This document shows positions 36,071-45,381 of a stretch of DNA of 64,000 bases, piece after piece. The translations under genes and the position numbers were made by a program. The notes under the pieces were generated by a model. That model made no database searches. It saw only the letters and a program-made list of their open reading frames with translations, and was not told the origin of the DNA. The stretch spans positions 310,001-374,000 of the forward strand of contig NZ_BDBS01000002.1 of NCBI RefSeq assembly GCF_001613105.1, read 5' to 3'. Origin of the DNA: Nocardia pseudobrasiliensis NBRC 108224. GTDB lineage: Bacteria > Actinomycetota > Actinomycetes > Mycobacteriales > Mycobacteriaceae. Numbering within the stretch: position 1 is the stretch's first letter; each line of letters begins with the position of its first letter.

Positions 36071-37561
36071 TCAGCGGCCGCGTCGCCGCGAACCGCCTCC
36101 GGCGCGGGAGAATCCGGCCACGCCGCCGGTGCTGCCCGCCGGAGCGGCCGCGCCCCGGCCCGTGCCGCGGTTCGCGCCGGTCTTCGCACCGCCGGTCGCG
36201 CTGCGCTGGCGCCGAGTGCCGCTGCCCTCGGCGTGTTTGCCCGAATGAGCTTGCGGCGCACCGCTGTTGGCCGAACCGCGGGTACGGCGGCCCGGTCCGG
36301 CCGGATCGCCGCCGGTGCGGGTCTTCTTGCCCGCCCCGCCACGTGCGCGACCCTCGGCCCGAACGGGCTTGTCCACCTTCGGTTTCGGCGCGGCCACGAC
36401 CCGCGGCGCGATTTCGCCGACCAGTTCGACGACCGGTCCCGACTCCGGGGTGACCTGCTGCGGGCGCACCGTGATCGCGGCCTTGCGCATCAGCGCAGCC
36501 ATATCCCTGCGCTGATCGGGCAGCACGATGGTGACCACATCACCGGCGCTGCCCGCACGCGCGGTGCGGCCGGACCGGTGCAGATACGACTTGTGCTCGG
36601 CGGGCGGATCCACGTGCACCACGAGTTCGACGCCGTCGACGTGCACACCGCGGGCGGCGACATCGGTGGCGACCAGCACCCGGGCCTCGCCGGAGGCGAA
36701 GATGGCGAGGTTGCGATCGCGCGCGCCCTGCGCGAGATTGCCGTGCAGATCGACCGCGGGAATTCCGGCGGTGGTCAGCTGCTTGGCGAGCCTGCGGGCC
36801 TGATGTTTGGTGCGGGTGAACAGGATTCGCCGCCCCGTACCCGAGGCCAGCTTGTGCACCAGATCGGTCTTGACCGTCGGTCCGGCGACCTCGAAGACGT
36901 GATGGGTCATCGCGGCGACGGGCGAATGGGCCTCGTCGACCGAATGTTTGACCGCATTCGGCAGGAAGCGCTTGGCGAGTTTGTCGACCCCGTTGTCCAG
37001 TGTCGCGGAGAACAGCAATCGCTGCCCGCCGGCCGGGGTCGCGGCCAGGATGCGGGTCACCACGGGCAGGAAGCCGAGATCGGCCATATGGTCGGCCTCA
37101 TCGATCACGGTGATCTCGACCGCGTCGAGGGTGATCAGCCGCTGGCGCATCAGATCCTCGAGGCGGCCCGGGCAGGCCACGACGATATCGACACCGGCCT
37201 GCAGCGCCTTGACCTGACGATGCTGGGACACACCGCCGAAGATGGTGGCCACCCGCATCGAGTACACCGCGGTGAGCGGCTCGAGGACGGCCGCGATCTG
37301 GGTGGCGAGCTCACGGGTCGGCGCCAGGATCAGCCCGCGCGGGCGGCTGGCCTGCCGACGGCCGTCGGCCAGCCGCGAGACCACCGGAATGGAGAAGGCC
37401 AGCGTCTTACCGCTGCCGGTCTTACCGCGGCCGAGCACATCGCGACCGGCCAGGGTGTCGGGCAGGGTGTCGGACTGGATCGGGAACGGTGCGGAGATGC
37501 CGCCGCGTTCGAGGGCACGGACCAGCGGATCGCGCAGGCCGAGTTCGGCGAAGGAAGTCAT
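36071..37561 (-). CDS. DEAD-box RNA helicase
   Basis: A 496-residue helicase. Motifs in order: Q motif FPIQ, motif I GKTGSGKT, PTRELA, CPGR, DEADHM, SAT, ATDVAARG and HRSGRTARAG. The C-terminal about 130 residues are basic and rich in Gly, Arg, Lys and Ala (RGGAGKKTRTGG to GGGSRRRGR), typical of RNA-binding tails in actinobacterial RhlE-like proteins. It probably remodels structured RNA, for example during cold. The ATG at 37561 is preceded by a long leader with a small inverted repeat. Confidence 0.92.
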   Translation of the reverse strand: MTSFAELGLRDPLVRALERGGISAPFPIQSDTLPDTLAGRDVLGRGKTGSGKTLAFSIPVVSRLADGRRQASRPRGLILAPTRELATQIAAVLEPLTAVYSMRVATIFGGVSQHRQVKALQAGVDIVVACPGRLEDLMRQRLITLDAVEITVIDEADHMADLGFLPVVTRILAATPAGGQRLLFSATLDNGVDKLAKRFLPNAVKHSVDEAHSPVAAMTHHVFEVAGPTVKTDLVHKLASGTGRRILFTRTKHQARRLAKQLTTAGIPAVDLHGNLAQGARDRNLAIFASGEARVLVATDVAARGVHVDGVELVVHVDPPAEHKSYLHRSGRTARAGSAGDVVTIVLPDQRRDMAALMRKAAITVRPQQVTPESGPVVELVGEIAPRVVAAPKPKVDKPVRAEGRARGGAGKKTRTGGDPAGPGRRTRGSANSGAPQAHSGKHAEGSGTRRQRSATGGAKTGANRGTGRGAAAPAGSTGGVAGFSRAGGGSRRRGR

Positions 37562-37885
37562 GAAAAGTCTGTTCTTTCGGGCAGGGTGACCTGTCGCACA
37601 GCGAACGGGAGAATTCGCGGCCGGGCACTGGTTGGCGAGATTGCCGATGGGCAATATCGATCGCCGCAAGGAAAGCCGGTGCCACACAGCCGGCGGCTGA
37701 GTGCGTAGTGATAGCAATCTACGACGCTGGGCATCGACGAACGATGCCCGGGATCAGCTTAGCTCGAGATTCGCCGGAACCTCGACCGGTGTTGTGACCG
37801 TCACTATCGGAGCCTCACCCGCATCCACCCCGGCGCGACCCTCGAAAGCACCGTCCCCCAAGGGATTCGGGCGCATACTGAGCCG
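37562..37885. other. Intergenic region between helicase and flavoprotein genes
   Basis: These 324 bases separate two divergent genes. The helicase side (37562-37740) can be an untranslated leader of up to about 180 bases; ATTGCC and GGCAAT near 37641-37656 form a short stem there. Nothing else is recognised, and ORFs across it are unconvincing. Confidence 0.4.
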
Positions 37886-39346
37886 ATGGATCCCGCCGCG
37901 CCCGTATGCGTCGTCGGTGCGGGTCAGAGCGGTGTTTTCGCGGCGGCGACACTGCGTGGACTCGGTTTCACGAACATCGATATCCTCGAGGCCGGACCGC
38001 GGTTGGGCGGCTACTGCCAGACCTACGAGGCCGAGGGCGAAATCTACGATTTCCAAGCGCATCTGGTCGCCCAGCAGGATTTCGGCGTCGATATGACCGG
38101 CACCGCCATCGACGAGTTGCTCACCGCCCACCCCGTCCCCACCCACCCCGAATCGCTGCATTTCGTCTCTCGATCCGCATCCGGTAAGCCGCAGCCGGGC
38201 GTACCGGCGCATTTCGTACCCCTGTTCGCGACGCTGACCCCCGAACAGCTCGTCGACCAACTCGGCACCGCCTGGGCCCTGATCGAACACGCGGTGCGCG
38301 ACCGGACCGGCCCCACCCCGGACGGGCTGGCCTTCGATCGGATCGCGGGGGAGACCTGGGAGAGCTATCGGGCTCGTCACGCCCCGCTGGTCGGGGAGAT
38401 CCTGCAGGGCCTCACCCTCTACGCCAATCTGCGCCGCCCGCGCCAGCCCGCCGAAACCGTCGTCAACGCCAATGCCCACATCTGCGGCCACGTCTCGCAG
38501 CTGGCCAAGCTGATCCTGTCGCTGTATCCGGCGCGGCGTGACGAACTGCTGGATCGAATGCCGCGCTCGCTGGTGGCGCAGCTGAGTTCGCGCAGGCCAA
38601 TCGCGCTGGCCTTCTCGCGGGGTTTCATCAGTCTGCTCGACCGGATCATCGACGATCTCCGATTGCGCGTACTCGTCGACAGCCGGGTGCACGGCATCGA
38701 ACCGCTCGGGCCCGACGAGATCCGCGTGCACTACACGTGTGCCGGTGCTCGACGCAGCGGCGTCTACGCCCGCGTGCTGATCACCGCCCGCCCCGCCCAG
38801 ATCCGCGAGATCTTCCCGACCGGCGAGGTGCGGGAGCTGTTCGCCGAGCGGAACTGCCCGCGCGCCTGGACCCGCAGTTATCTACTGCGCGTACGCGAGG
38901 AGCTGATCGAATTCCGGCGTCGCCCCGATTCTCCTGAGCCCCTGGGCTTCTGGCTGATCGAACCCTACGGCGGCTATACCGACACCGACCCGGACCAGGC
39001 CCTGCATCGGATCACCGCCGCCAACAAACAACACCCCGGGCCGTACTGGGTGTGCTTCAGCAACTCCGATTTGTCGATCTCCGACGCGCGGGCCTGGGAA
39101 CTGGCCCGGCAGGATCTGTACCTGTTCGACGATCCGGAACTGATCGCCGAGACCATCGCCGAATGGCCCGCCTATCCGAGCGCGGCCGCGATCCGCGACG
39201 GCTGGTTCGACCGAGTGGCGGCGATCCAGGGCCGCCACGGCGTCTACTTCGCGGGCGAGATCCTGTCCGGCCCCACCGCCGAATGCATCAGCGCCTATAT
39301 CCGGGAGGTGATCCCGCGCTGGTTCGGCGGCGAGGCGGGTGACTAG
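37886..39346 (+). CDS. FAD-dependent oxidoreductase, amine-oxidase-like
   Basis: A 486-residue flavoprotein. The dinucleotide fold CVVGAGQSGVFAAATL is followed by DILEAGPRLGGYC, the usual pattern of amine oxidases and phytoene-desaturase-like enzymes; the C-terminal GVYFAGEILSGPTAECISAYI is the FAD end motif. The middle part is helical and may bind a lipid-like substrate. It lies next to, and converges with, a P450 gene pair, and its function could be linked, but that is only proximity. The gene ends 4 bases into the P450 stop. Confidence 0.83.
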   Translation: MDPAAPVCVVGAGQSGVFAAATLRGLGFTNIDILEAGPRLGGYCQTYEAEGEIYDFQAHLVAQQDFGVDMTGTAIDELLTAHPVPTHPESLHFVSRSASGKPQPGVPAHFVPLFATLTPEQLVDQLGTAWALIEHAVRDRTGPTPDGLAFDRIAGETWESYRARHAPLVGEILQGLTLYANLRRPRQPAETVVNANAHICGHVSQLAKLILSLYPARRDELLDRMPRSLVAQLSSRRPIALAFSRGFISLLDRIIDDLRLRVLVDSRVHGIEPLGPDEIRVHYTCAGARRSGVYARVLITARPAQIREIFPTGEVRELFAERNCPRAWTRSYLLRVREELIEFRRRPDSPEPLGFWLIEPYGGYTDTDPDQALHRITAANKQHPGPYWVCFSNSDLSISDARAWELARQDLYLFDDPELIAETIAEWPAYPSAAAIRDGWFDRVAAIQGRHGVYFAGEILSGPTAECISAYIREVIPRWFGGEAGD

Positions 39347-40566
39347 TCCAGATACACCGGCAGTTTCGCGTGACCGTTGGAGATGAAGCTGCCGATATGT
39401 TCCAGCTCCGCGGGTTCCACCGCGAACCGCAGCCTCGGGAACCGCTCGAACAGCGCGGGCAGCGCGATCGCCGCCTCCAGCCGTGCCAGGGGTGCGCCCA
39501 GACAGTGGTGCGCGCCGTGACCGAAGGCCAGATGCTGATCCCGGCTCTCGCGATGCAGATCGAACGCATCGGTGGTGTCGCCGTGGATCTTCGGATCGCG
39601 GCTGGCCCCGGCGTAGGAGGCGAGAATGGCCTCGCCCTTGGGGATGTGGAAACCCTCGCCGTCGATATCGTCGGCCGCGTAGCGCAGCGGCAGATGTGCG
39701 ACGGGCGACTGGTAGCGCAGCGTCTCCTCGACCACATCCGCCCACGACACCGCGCCCGAACGCACCTCGGCGAGCTGATCGGGATGGGTCAGCAGCGCGG
39801 TGACGGCCTGATCGAGCAGATTCACCGTGGTCTCGTGACCGGCGTTGATGACCAGCATCAGCGTGTCGACGAGTTCCTTCTCGTCGAGCCGGGATCCGTC
39901 GTCCTCGGCGCGGGTGGTGATCAGGACGCTGGTGATGTCCTCGCCCGGATTCTCGCGGCGGAAGGCCACCAATTCGCTGACCAGGCCGTACATTTCGACG
40001 TAGTTCGCCTGCGCCTGTTCGGCGGTGAACGAGCCGTCGAAGAAGCCGTCGACGCATTTGTGCATGGCCGAGACGAGATGGTCGGGCACACCCAGCATTT
40101 CGCTGATCACCCGGATCGGCACCGGATAGGCGTAGCGGTCGCGCAGATCGACCGATTCGCCCGCCGGGGTGGCCGCGAGGCCGTCGAGCAGTTCGGTGAC
40201 GATCGCCTCGATGCGGGGCTTCAGCGCGGTGGTGCGGCGATGAGTGAAGGCCGGGGACACCAGCTTTCGCAACCGGCGGTGTTCGGGGCCGTAGGCGGTG
40301 AACATATTGTCCACGGCCACCCACGGCAGCAGCGGCCACGCCTCGGTGATCTCGCCGTTGATGAACGCCGCCCAGTGTTGCCGGGGGTCCTTCGATACGC
40401 GCGAGTCGGCCAGCAGACTCTTGAGTACCGCGAAATCGGTGACCGACCAGGCGGGTACGCCGCCCGGTAACGCGACCGGGGTCACCGGTCCGCGTTCGCG
40501 AATCCGAGCGGATTCCCCCTGGATGTCGGTCCCGGTCGGGTCCAGGACTATCGGGTCGTGCTGCAT
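39343..40566 (-). CDS. Cytochrome P450, CYP154-like (first pair)
   Basis: A 407-residue P450 with canonical motifs: I-helix INAGHETT, K-helix EETLR, and haem loop FGHGAHHCLGAPLAR with thiolate ligand Cys355. N-terminus PIVLDPTGTDIQGE is shared with the second CYP154-like copy at 45610. In Streptomyces such proteins pair with CYP157 and act on steroids or macrolide-like molecules. It starts 12 bases after its CYP157-like partner, so the two form an operon. The redox partner is not encoded nearby. Confidence 0.92.
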   Translation of the reverse strand: MQHDPIVLDPTGTDIQGESARIRERGPVTPVALPGGVPAWSVTDFAVLKSLLADSRVSKDPRQHWAAFINGEITEAWPLLPWVAVDNMFTAYGPEHRRLRKLVSPAFTHRRTTALKPRIEAIVTELLDGLAATPAGESVDLRDRYAYPVPIRVISEMLGVPDHLVSAMHKCVDGFFDGSFTAEQAQANYVEMYGLVSELVAFRRENPGEDITSVLITTRAEDDGSRLDEKELVDTLMLVINAGHETTVNLLDQAVTALLTHPDQLAEVRSGAVSWADVVEETLRYQSPVAHLPLRYAADDIDGEGFHIPKGEAILASYAGASRDPKIHGDTTDAFDLHRESRDQHLAFGHGAHHCLGAPLARLEAAIALPALFERFPRLRFAVEPAELEHIGSFISNGHAKLPVYLD

Positions 40567-40578
40567 CCAACAGCCTCC

Positions 40579-41847
40579 TTAGGTGATATTCAATGGAGGG
40601 ACCTCGGGGAAGACGACCGGCAGGGCGGCCAGGGCGCGGTGGAAAGGACCCGGGCGCCAGGTCAATTCGTCGCGCGGCGCGGCCAGTCGCAATTCGGGCA
40701 GGGCATCGAGCAGCTGATCGATCGCGTCCTGCACCACCAGATACGCCACCGAACGCGCCGGGCAGGCATGCGGTCCCGCGCCCCAGGACAGATGCGAGCG
40801 ATTGCCGCTGCGGTCGCCGCCGGCGATGGCGGGATCGTTGTTGCAGGCGGTGAAGCTGATGAGTACCGGCTGATTGGCCGGTAACCAGGTGTTCTCGATC
40901 AGAATCGGCTGGCGCGGATAGGTGATGCAGAAGTTCGCCATCGGCGGGTCGTTGAACAGGACCTCGTCGAGTGCGTCCCGGGTGGACAGGCTGCCGCCGA
41001 GCACATCGCCCGCGAAGCGATCGTCGGTGAGCATGACCAGTAGCGTGTTGGTGATCAGATTCTGCTGCGGTTCGAGGCCCGCGCCGTAGAAGCTGACGAG
41101 CTGATAGAGCATCTCCTCGTCACTGAGATTGGCCGGGTGGTGGGCCAGCCGCGAGGTGACGTCGTCACCGGGTTCGGCGCGGCGCATGGCGATCAGTTCC
41201 AGCAGCGCCTCGCTGAGGGTCTGCATACCCCAGGCGGCGTTGACGGTGTCGAACAGCGCGGCCATACCGGTGGCGACCCGCTGGCCCAGCTCCGCGTCGC
41301 AGCCGACCATCCGGTTGAGCACCTCGAATACGAGCGGAAACGCGTACTGCGACACCAGATCCGCCCGACCGCCCTGGCAGAAGGTGCTGATCAGCGGGAT
41401 CGCGACCTTCTCGACGGTGCTGTGCAGCGAATGCAGGTCGACGCCGTCGACGGCCGCGACATAGGCCTGCCGATAGCGCGCGTGGATCGCTCCGGCATTG
41501 CGCAGCGCGTTGGGATACCACTGCATCATCGGTCGCACGGGGCAGTCCTCGGGCACCGTCTGCTGCCAGGCGCGCGGATCGGCCGGAAAGTGCTCGGGAT
41601 CGTTGAGGATTCGCAGTGCCGTGTGATAGCCGATCACCAGGGTCGCTGGCACGCCGGGCGACAACTCGATCGGTGCCATCGAGCCGTGCCGACGGCGCAT
41701 CTCGGCATAGGCGCCGTGCGGATCGGCCGCGAACTCCGGGGTGTCGATGAGGGTTCGCGGTCCGTCGGCATCGAAGGGTGAGCCGTGGTTGACGGGGCAG
41801 GCGCTCAGCGTGGCGGTGTGGGACGCGGACGAAGAAGGCGTGGTCAA
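40579..41847 (-). CDS. Cytochrome P450 without ExxR, CYP157-like (first pair)
   Basis: A 422-residue P450-fold protein. The haem loop WGAGPHACPARS keeps the thiolate Cys362, but the K-helix ExxR is replaced by DEVLF and the I-helix acid-alcohol pair by GAGLEPQQN. Loss of ExxR is a known feature of the CYP157 family of Streptomyces conservons, so it is not by itself a sign of decay. The TTG at 41847 gives MTTPSSSASH; its real start is uncertain. Unlike the copy at 46838, no conservon genes lie upstream. Confidence 0.88.
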   Translation of the reverse strand: MTTPSSSASHTATLSACPVNHGSPFDADGPRTLIDTPEFAADPHGAYAEMRRRHGSMAPIELSPGVPATLVIGYHTALRILNDPEHFPADPRAWQQTVPEDCPVRPMMQWYPNALRNAGAIHARYRQAYVAAVDGVDLHSLHSTVEKVAIPLISTFCQGGRADLVSQYAFPLVFEVLNRMVGCDAELGQRVATGMAALFDTVNAAWGMQTLSEALLELIAMRRAEPGDDVTSRLAHHPANLSDEEMLYQLVSFYGAGLEPQQNLITNTLLVMLTDDRFAGDVLGGSLSTRDALDEVLFNDPPMANFCITYPRQPILIENTWLPANQPVLISFTACNNDPAIAGGDRSGNRSHLSWGAGPHACPARSVAYLVVQDAIDQLLDALPELRLAAPRDELTWRPGPFHRALAALPVVFPEVPPLNIT

Positions 41848-42272
41848 CGAACGAAACTCCAGACGGTGGAAGAGGATTCGGCGAGGTCAGAACCGGGCAC
41901 GAAGGGATGGGACGAGGTAGCAGGGGAATCGGCGAATCCGACGGACGGCCACCACACTGTTCACCTCTACACCTCCTGCACGACAGGCGATTTCGCCGAC
42001 CGATCCGGCGGCGATACGAGGCCGTGGCCGATCAACGATCGTTTCAGATTAGCAGTATTGCCACGAGTTCTCTCTCGATCTTGCGGCAGTCCTACTGTGC
42101 AGGTCAGCGACTCAATGTCATTGCGGTGCGCAGCAACTGAGGGTCCAGCGGCGACTCGGGCAGCGGGTGGCGGCCCCGCTGCGCAGCCCGCGTGCGGAAG
42201 CGGTCGTCGAGCCGTGACACGACAATCCTCCGGTGCGGAGCGCACCGGAGGATTGGGGCTGTCGTTGTGGAA
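41848..42272. other. Intergenic region upstream of the first P450 pair
   Basis: These 425 bases hold the presumed promoter of the P450 pair (minus strand) and the terminator of ndh (42223-42255). ORFs across it are short or lack family features. No operator, repeat or leader peptide was recognised. Confidence 0.4.
42223..42255 (-). terminator. Terminator of ndh
   Basis: CAATCCTCCGGTGCG at 42223-42237 pairs perfectly with 42241-42255 around the loop GAG. It lies 18 bases after the ndh stop on the minus strand and is too long and perfect to be chance, though no T-run follows. Confidence 0.7.
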
Positions 42273-43568
42273 TTACGCGGCTTGTCGGTGTTCCAGAGCC
42301 GTTGTGGCCTCGGCCTTCTTGTTGACCTCGGCGAAGCCGGGGCGGCCGGTGCCGATGAAGGCGACCAGCCAGGAGGCGATGGCGGCGAAGCGGTTGCGGA
42401 AGCCGACGAGGTAGAACAGGTGCACCGCGAGCCAGGCGGCCCAGGCGATGACTCCGGTGAACTTGATCTTGTCGTTGAGCTTGGTAACCGCGCTGAACCG
42501 GCTGATCACCGCCATCGAGCCCTTGTCCCAGTAGACGAACGGGGTGCCCGCGGGCTTCTTGCCGCGGATGATGTCGGCGACGTGGCGGCCCTCCTGCATG
42601 GCCGTCGGCGACTGTCCGGGGTAGCCGTTGAGCGAGGTCATATCGCCGATGGCGAAGATATCGGCGTGACCACCGACCGTGCAGTCCTGGTTGATGAGCA
42701 GCCGACCCGCCCGATCGGTCGGGCAGTCGGTCACCTCGGCCAGCAGTTCGGCGAAGCCGCCCGCCTGCACACCGGCCGACCACACCACCGTCTCCGCGCC
42801 GATACCGCGCTCGACGCCGTCCTTGGTCTTGACGGTCACCTTGCCCGGCTCGATATCGGTGACGAAGGTGTCCAGCAGAACCTCGACGCCGCCCTTGGTC
42901 AGCGATTCGCGCGCGTAGGCCGACAGGGTTCCGCCGAACGGCGGCAGCACCGCGCCCGCGCCCTCGACCAGCGTCACCGAGATCTGCTGGTGGTAATACC
43001 GCTTCGCGAGTTCCTTCAGCTGGCCCGCGACCTCGACGCCGGTCGGGCCCGCGCCGACGACCACGAAGCTGAGCAGCCGCTCGCGGGTCTTCTCGTCCGC
43101 ACCGGCCGCCTCGGCGAAGACGCGCTCGATCTGCGCGCGCAGCCGCTTGGCGTCGTCGATGGTCTTGAGCGAGTAGGTCTTCTCGGCGAAATCGTCACGG
43201 CCGAAATAGGATTGGTTGGCGCCGGTGGCGGCGATCAGCGAGCCGTAGCGGATCTTGCTTCGGCCGGTGGGGGTTTCGTAGGTGAGTACGGCCGCGTCGG
43301 CGTCGATGTCGACGACCGTGCCGAGCCGCACCTGACCGTTCTTGTGCCGGCGCAACACCTGTGCGATCGGCGGCGCGATGTCTGTGGCGGGGAGCACACC
43401 CGTCGCTACCTGATACAGCAGCGGCTGGAACAGGTGCTCCGGCGTGCTCGAGATGAGCACGTAGTTGACCCCCGACTTGTTCAACTGCTTCGCGGCAGCG
43501 AGTCCGCCGAAGCCCGATCCGACGATGACGACATCAGCGGTTTCGATTCCCGCGTCCACGTAGTTCAT
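42273..43568 (-). CDS. ndh: Type II NADH dehydrogenase (NDH-2)
   Basis: A 431-residue flavoprotein that passes electrons from NADH to menaquinone without pumping protons. The FAD fold VVIVGSGFGGLAAAKQL, the NADH fold FVVVGAGPTGVEVAGQL, and HADIFAIGDMTSLNG with QEGRHVADII near the quinone site are all present. A hydrophobic C-terminal segment (IAWAAWLAVHLFYLVGF) anchors it to the membrane. It is divergent from a LysR-type gene, which may control it. Confidence 0.94.
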   Translation of the reverse strand: MNYVDAGIETADVVIVGSGFGGLAAAKQLNKSGVNYVLISSTPEHLFQPLLYQVATGVLPATDIAPPIAQVLRRHKNGQVRLGTVVDIDADAAVLTYETPTGRSKIRYGSLIAATGANQSYFGRDDFAEKTYSLKTIDDAKRLRAQIERVFAEAAGADEKTRERLLSFVVVGAGPTGVEVAGQLKELAKRYYHQQISVTLVEGAGAVLPPFGGTLSAYARESLTKGGVEVLLDTFVTDIEPGKVTVKTKDGVERGIGAETVVWSAGVQAGGFAELLAEVTDCPTDRAGRLLINQDCTVGGHADIFAIGDMTSLNGYPGQSPTAMQEGRHVADIIRGKKPAGTPFVYWDKGSMAVISRFSAVTKLNDKIKFTGVIAWAAWLAVHLFYLVGFRNRFAAIASWLVAFIGTGRPGFAEVNKKAEATTALEHRQAA

Positions 43569-43632
43569 GACAGCCTCCTTCTGTCATTAGTAACCACGAT
43601 TCGAAGTGCTGATGTTCCAGGGATCAGGGCGC

Positions 43633-43652
43633 ATAATTGAGATGACTCTTAT
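43633..43652. promoter_or_regulatory. LysR-type binding site between ndh and lysR genes
   Basis: ATAA at 43633-43636 is mirrored by TTAT at 43649-43652 with 12 bases between, fitting the T-N11-A class of LysR boxes. It lies 29 bases before the regulator start and 65 bases before ndh. The match is weak by length. Confidence 0.4.
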
Positions 43653-43680
43653 CTGGATCGCTCATGAATAGGAGATCTTG

Positions 43681-44538
43681 ATGGAACTGCGACAGCTGTC
43701 CTACTTCGTCGCGGTCTGCGAGGAGCTCAGCTTCAGTCGGGCCGCGACGCGATGCTTCATATCGCAATCGGCTATCAGTCATCAGATCGCCCGGCTCGAA
43801 CATGATCTTGGTGTGCAGCTGTTCGAGCGTTCCACGAGATCGGTTGTGCCGACCGACGCTACCACTCGGCTACTTCCCCTTGCGAAACAGATGCTGAGTC
43901 TGGAATCCGCCATTCGCGCAGCTGTCCGGGCATCCGGGCCGCGAATTCGCTTGGCGGCGAACATGTCTTTCGCAACAAGATCGCTGTCGGCGATAGCGGG
44001 CGCCCGGGAGGCGCATCCGGGTGCGGAGATCGAATTCGTCATCAAGCCGTTCCGGCAGCGCATCGCCGCTGTCGCGGATGGCGATTGTGATCTTGCTCTC
44101 ATCAGAGGCAGTGTCGATCAGCCTGGTCTGAGCGTCGAAAAACTGTGGGTCGAGGACCTTGTCGTGGCCACCTCCACGGCCCATCCATTGGCAGGACGAG
44201 ATGATGTGACTCTGGCCACACTGGGCGATTACCCTCTGTTACTACCCCCGGAACAGGAACAGGTTCTGCTCCACAATGTCGTCCGCAAGGCCTACGCCGA
44301 CCTCCCCACCCGCCCCTCGTTCGGCCCCCCGATCCCCCCGGACCACACGGCCACGATGGAACTGATCAACCGCCCGGACGCCTGGACAATCCTCTACGCC
44401 GACAGCCACACCGAGGGCATCGCCACCCTGAGACTGGCTGGCCGCCCCCTGCGCGTCCCGGTCTCCGCGGTCCTGCGCAGCGAGGCCAGAAGATCCCCGA
44501 TCCTGGAAACCCTGCTGGCGGCCCTCCACAGCTCGTAG
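43681..44538 (+). CDS. LysR family transcriptional regulator
   Basis: A 285-residue LysR-type activator or repressor. MELRQLSYFVAVCEELSFSRAA and ISQSAISHQIARLEHDLGVQ are the winged-helix domain, with LFERSTRSVVPTDA after it; residues 90-285 are the periplasmic-binding-like effector domain. AGGAG precedes the ATG at 43681. The first two thirds use more A/T-ended codons than neighbouring genes and the last 90 codons are strongly C-ended, so the gene is compositionally uneven. Confidence 0.9.
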   Translation: MELRQLSYFVAVCEELSFSRAATRCFISQSAISHQIARLEHDLGVQLFERSTRSVVPTDATTRLLPLAKQMLSLESAIRAAVRASGPRIRLAANMSFATRSLSAIAGAREAHPGAEIEFVIKPFRQRIAAVADGDCDLALIRGSVDQPGLSVEKLWVEDLVVATSTAHPLAGRDDVTLATLGDYPLLLPPEQEQVLLHNVVRKAYADLPTRPSFGPPIPPDHTATMELINRPDAWTILYADSHTEGIATLRLAGRPLRVPVSAVLRSEARRSPILETLLAALHSS

Positions 44539-44550
44539 TCCCGGCGAAAA

Positions 44551-44626
44551 GCGCGCCGGGAAATGAGGGGTGGGCGCGCGCCGGGAAATGTGAGTTGGGG
44601 GCGCGTCGGGAGATGTCGGTTTGGGG
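44551..44626. repeat. Three tandem copies of a 24-26-base unit
   Basis: The units 44551-44574, 44575-44600 and 44601-44626 share the pattern GCGCG-C/T-CGGGA-A/G-ATG followed by a G/T-rich tail. They fill most of the space between the LysR and PadR genes and code for nothing. Confidence 0.7.
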
Positions 44627-44639
44627 GCTGGCGGATGCG

Positions 44640-44683
44640 CTACTCAGTGCTACTATCTACCAGTAGTCAGCGGTGCTGAGTAG
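44640..44683. promoter_or_regulatory. Nested palindromes upstream of padR
   Basis: CTACTCAG at 44640-44647 is the inverse of CTGAGTAG at 44676-44683, and inside it CTACT at 44650-44654 mirrors AGTAG at 44662-44666. The array ends 15 bases before the PadR start and is the likely PadR operator. Confidence 0.55.
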
Positions 44684-44698
44684 TGAAAGGGGTGATCC

Positions 44699-45028
44699 AT
44701 GGGCAGGCAGATGACCGAGATGCTCAAGGGCACGCTGGAAGGCATTGTGCTGGCGATCTTGTCCGTGCGGTCCGCGTACGGCTACGAGATCACGGCGTGG
44801 TTGCGAGATCAGGGGTTCTCCGACATCGCCGAGGGCACCATCTACGCCCTGCTCGTCAGGATCGAGAAATGGGAACTGGTCGACGTGGAGAAGGTTCCGT
44901 CGGAGAAGGGGCCGCCGCGCAAGGTGTACTCCCTCAACGATCGGGGACGCGAGTATCTCGACGAGTTCTGGAGGACCTGGAGCTTCCTCTCCGCACGGCT
45001 CGAACAGCTCCATGAAGGAGACAGATGA
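44699..45028 (+). CDS. PadR family transcriptional regulator
   Basis: A 109-residue PadR with only the winged-helix domain: LKGTLEGIVLAILSVRSAYGY at the start and AEGTIYALLVRIEKWELVDV in the recognition region, then a short C-terminal helix for dimerisation. GAAAGGGG precedes the ATG. Nested palindromes lie upstream. The stop overlaps the next gene by 4 bases. PadR/DUF1048 pairs usually control an ABC-2 type drug exporter, which is missing here except for a stub. Confidence 0.88.
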   Translation: MGRQMTEMLKGTLEGIVLAILSVRSAYGYEITAWLRDQGFSDIAEGTIYALLVRIEKWELVDVEKVPSEKGPPRKVYSLNDRGREYLDEFWRTWSFLSARLEQLHEGDR

Positions 45029-45381
45029 TCATGTTCCTCTCGAAGTTGGTCGGCGATATCGGCGAGAAGCGACGGTGGTGGCAGTACAAGGCGCGCGTGA
45101 AGCAGCTTCCCGAGAACTACCGCACCGCGGTCGAGGCGTTCGAGCATTACCTGATGTATTTCGGAGCGCGCGGCGGTGTTTCGATGTTCGAAGACCTCAT
45201 CGACCTGTTCGAGCAGAGCGCGGTGGACGGAATCTCGATCCGCGCGGTCGTCGGGGAGGATCCGGTGGAATTCATCGAGGCGTTCGCGCAGAACTACGAG
45301 GGCGCCTCCTGGATCACCCGTCATCAGGAACGGCTGGTCAGTGCCATCGAGCGCGCCGCCGGAGAAGGCCCGATCGGATGA
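45025..45381 (+). CDS. DUF1048 family protein
   Basis: A 118-residue helical protein: N-terminal MFLSKLVGDIGEKRRWWQYK and the later VVGEDPVEFIEAFAQNYEG match DUF1048, a family encoded downstream of PadR regulators in exporter operons. Its role is unknown. It starts with overlapping ATG at the PadR stop and itself ends in ATGA with the truncated permease. Confidence 0.85.
   Translation: MIMFLSKLVGDIGEKRRWWQYKARVKQLPENYRTAVEAFEHYLMYFGARGGVSMFEDLIDLFEQSAVDGISIRAVVGEDPVEFIEAFAQNYEGASWITRHQERLVSAIERAAGEGPIG

Noticed and set aside
40579..41847. P450 pseudogene because ExxR is missing
   Set aside because: The ORF is intact, the haem cysteine is kept, and absence of ExxR is a known CYP157 family trait also seen in the second copy.
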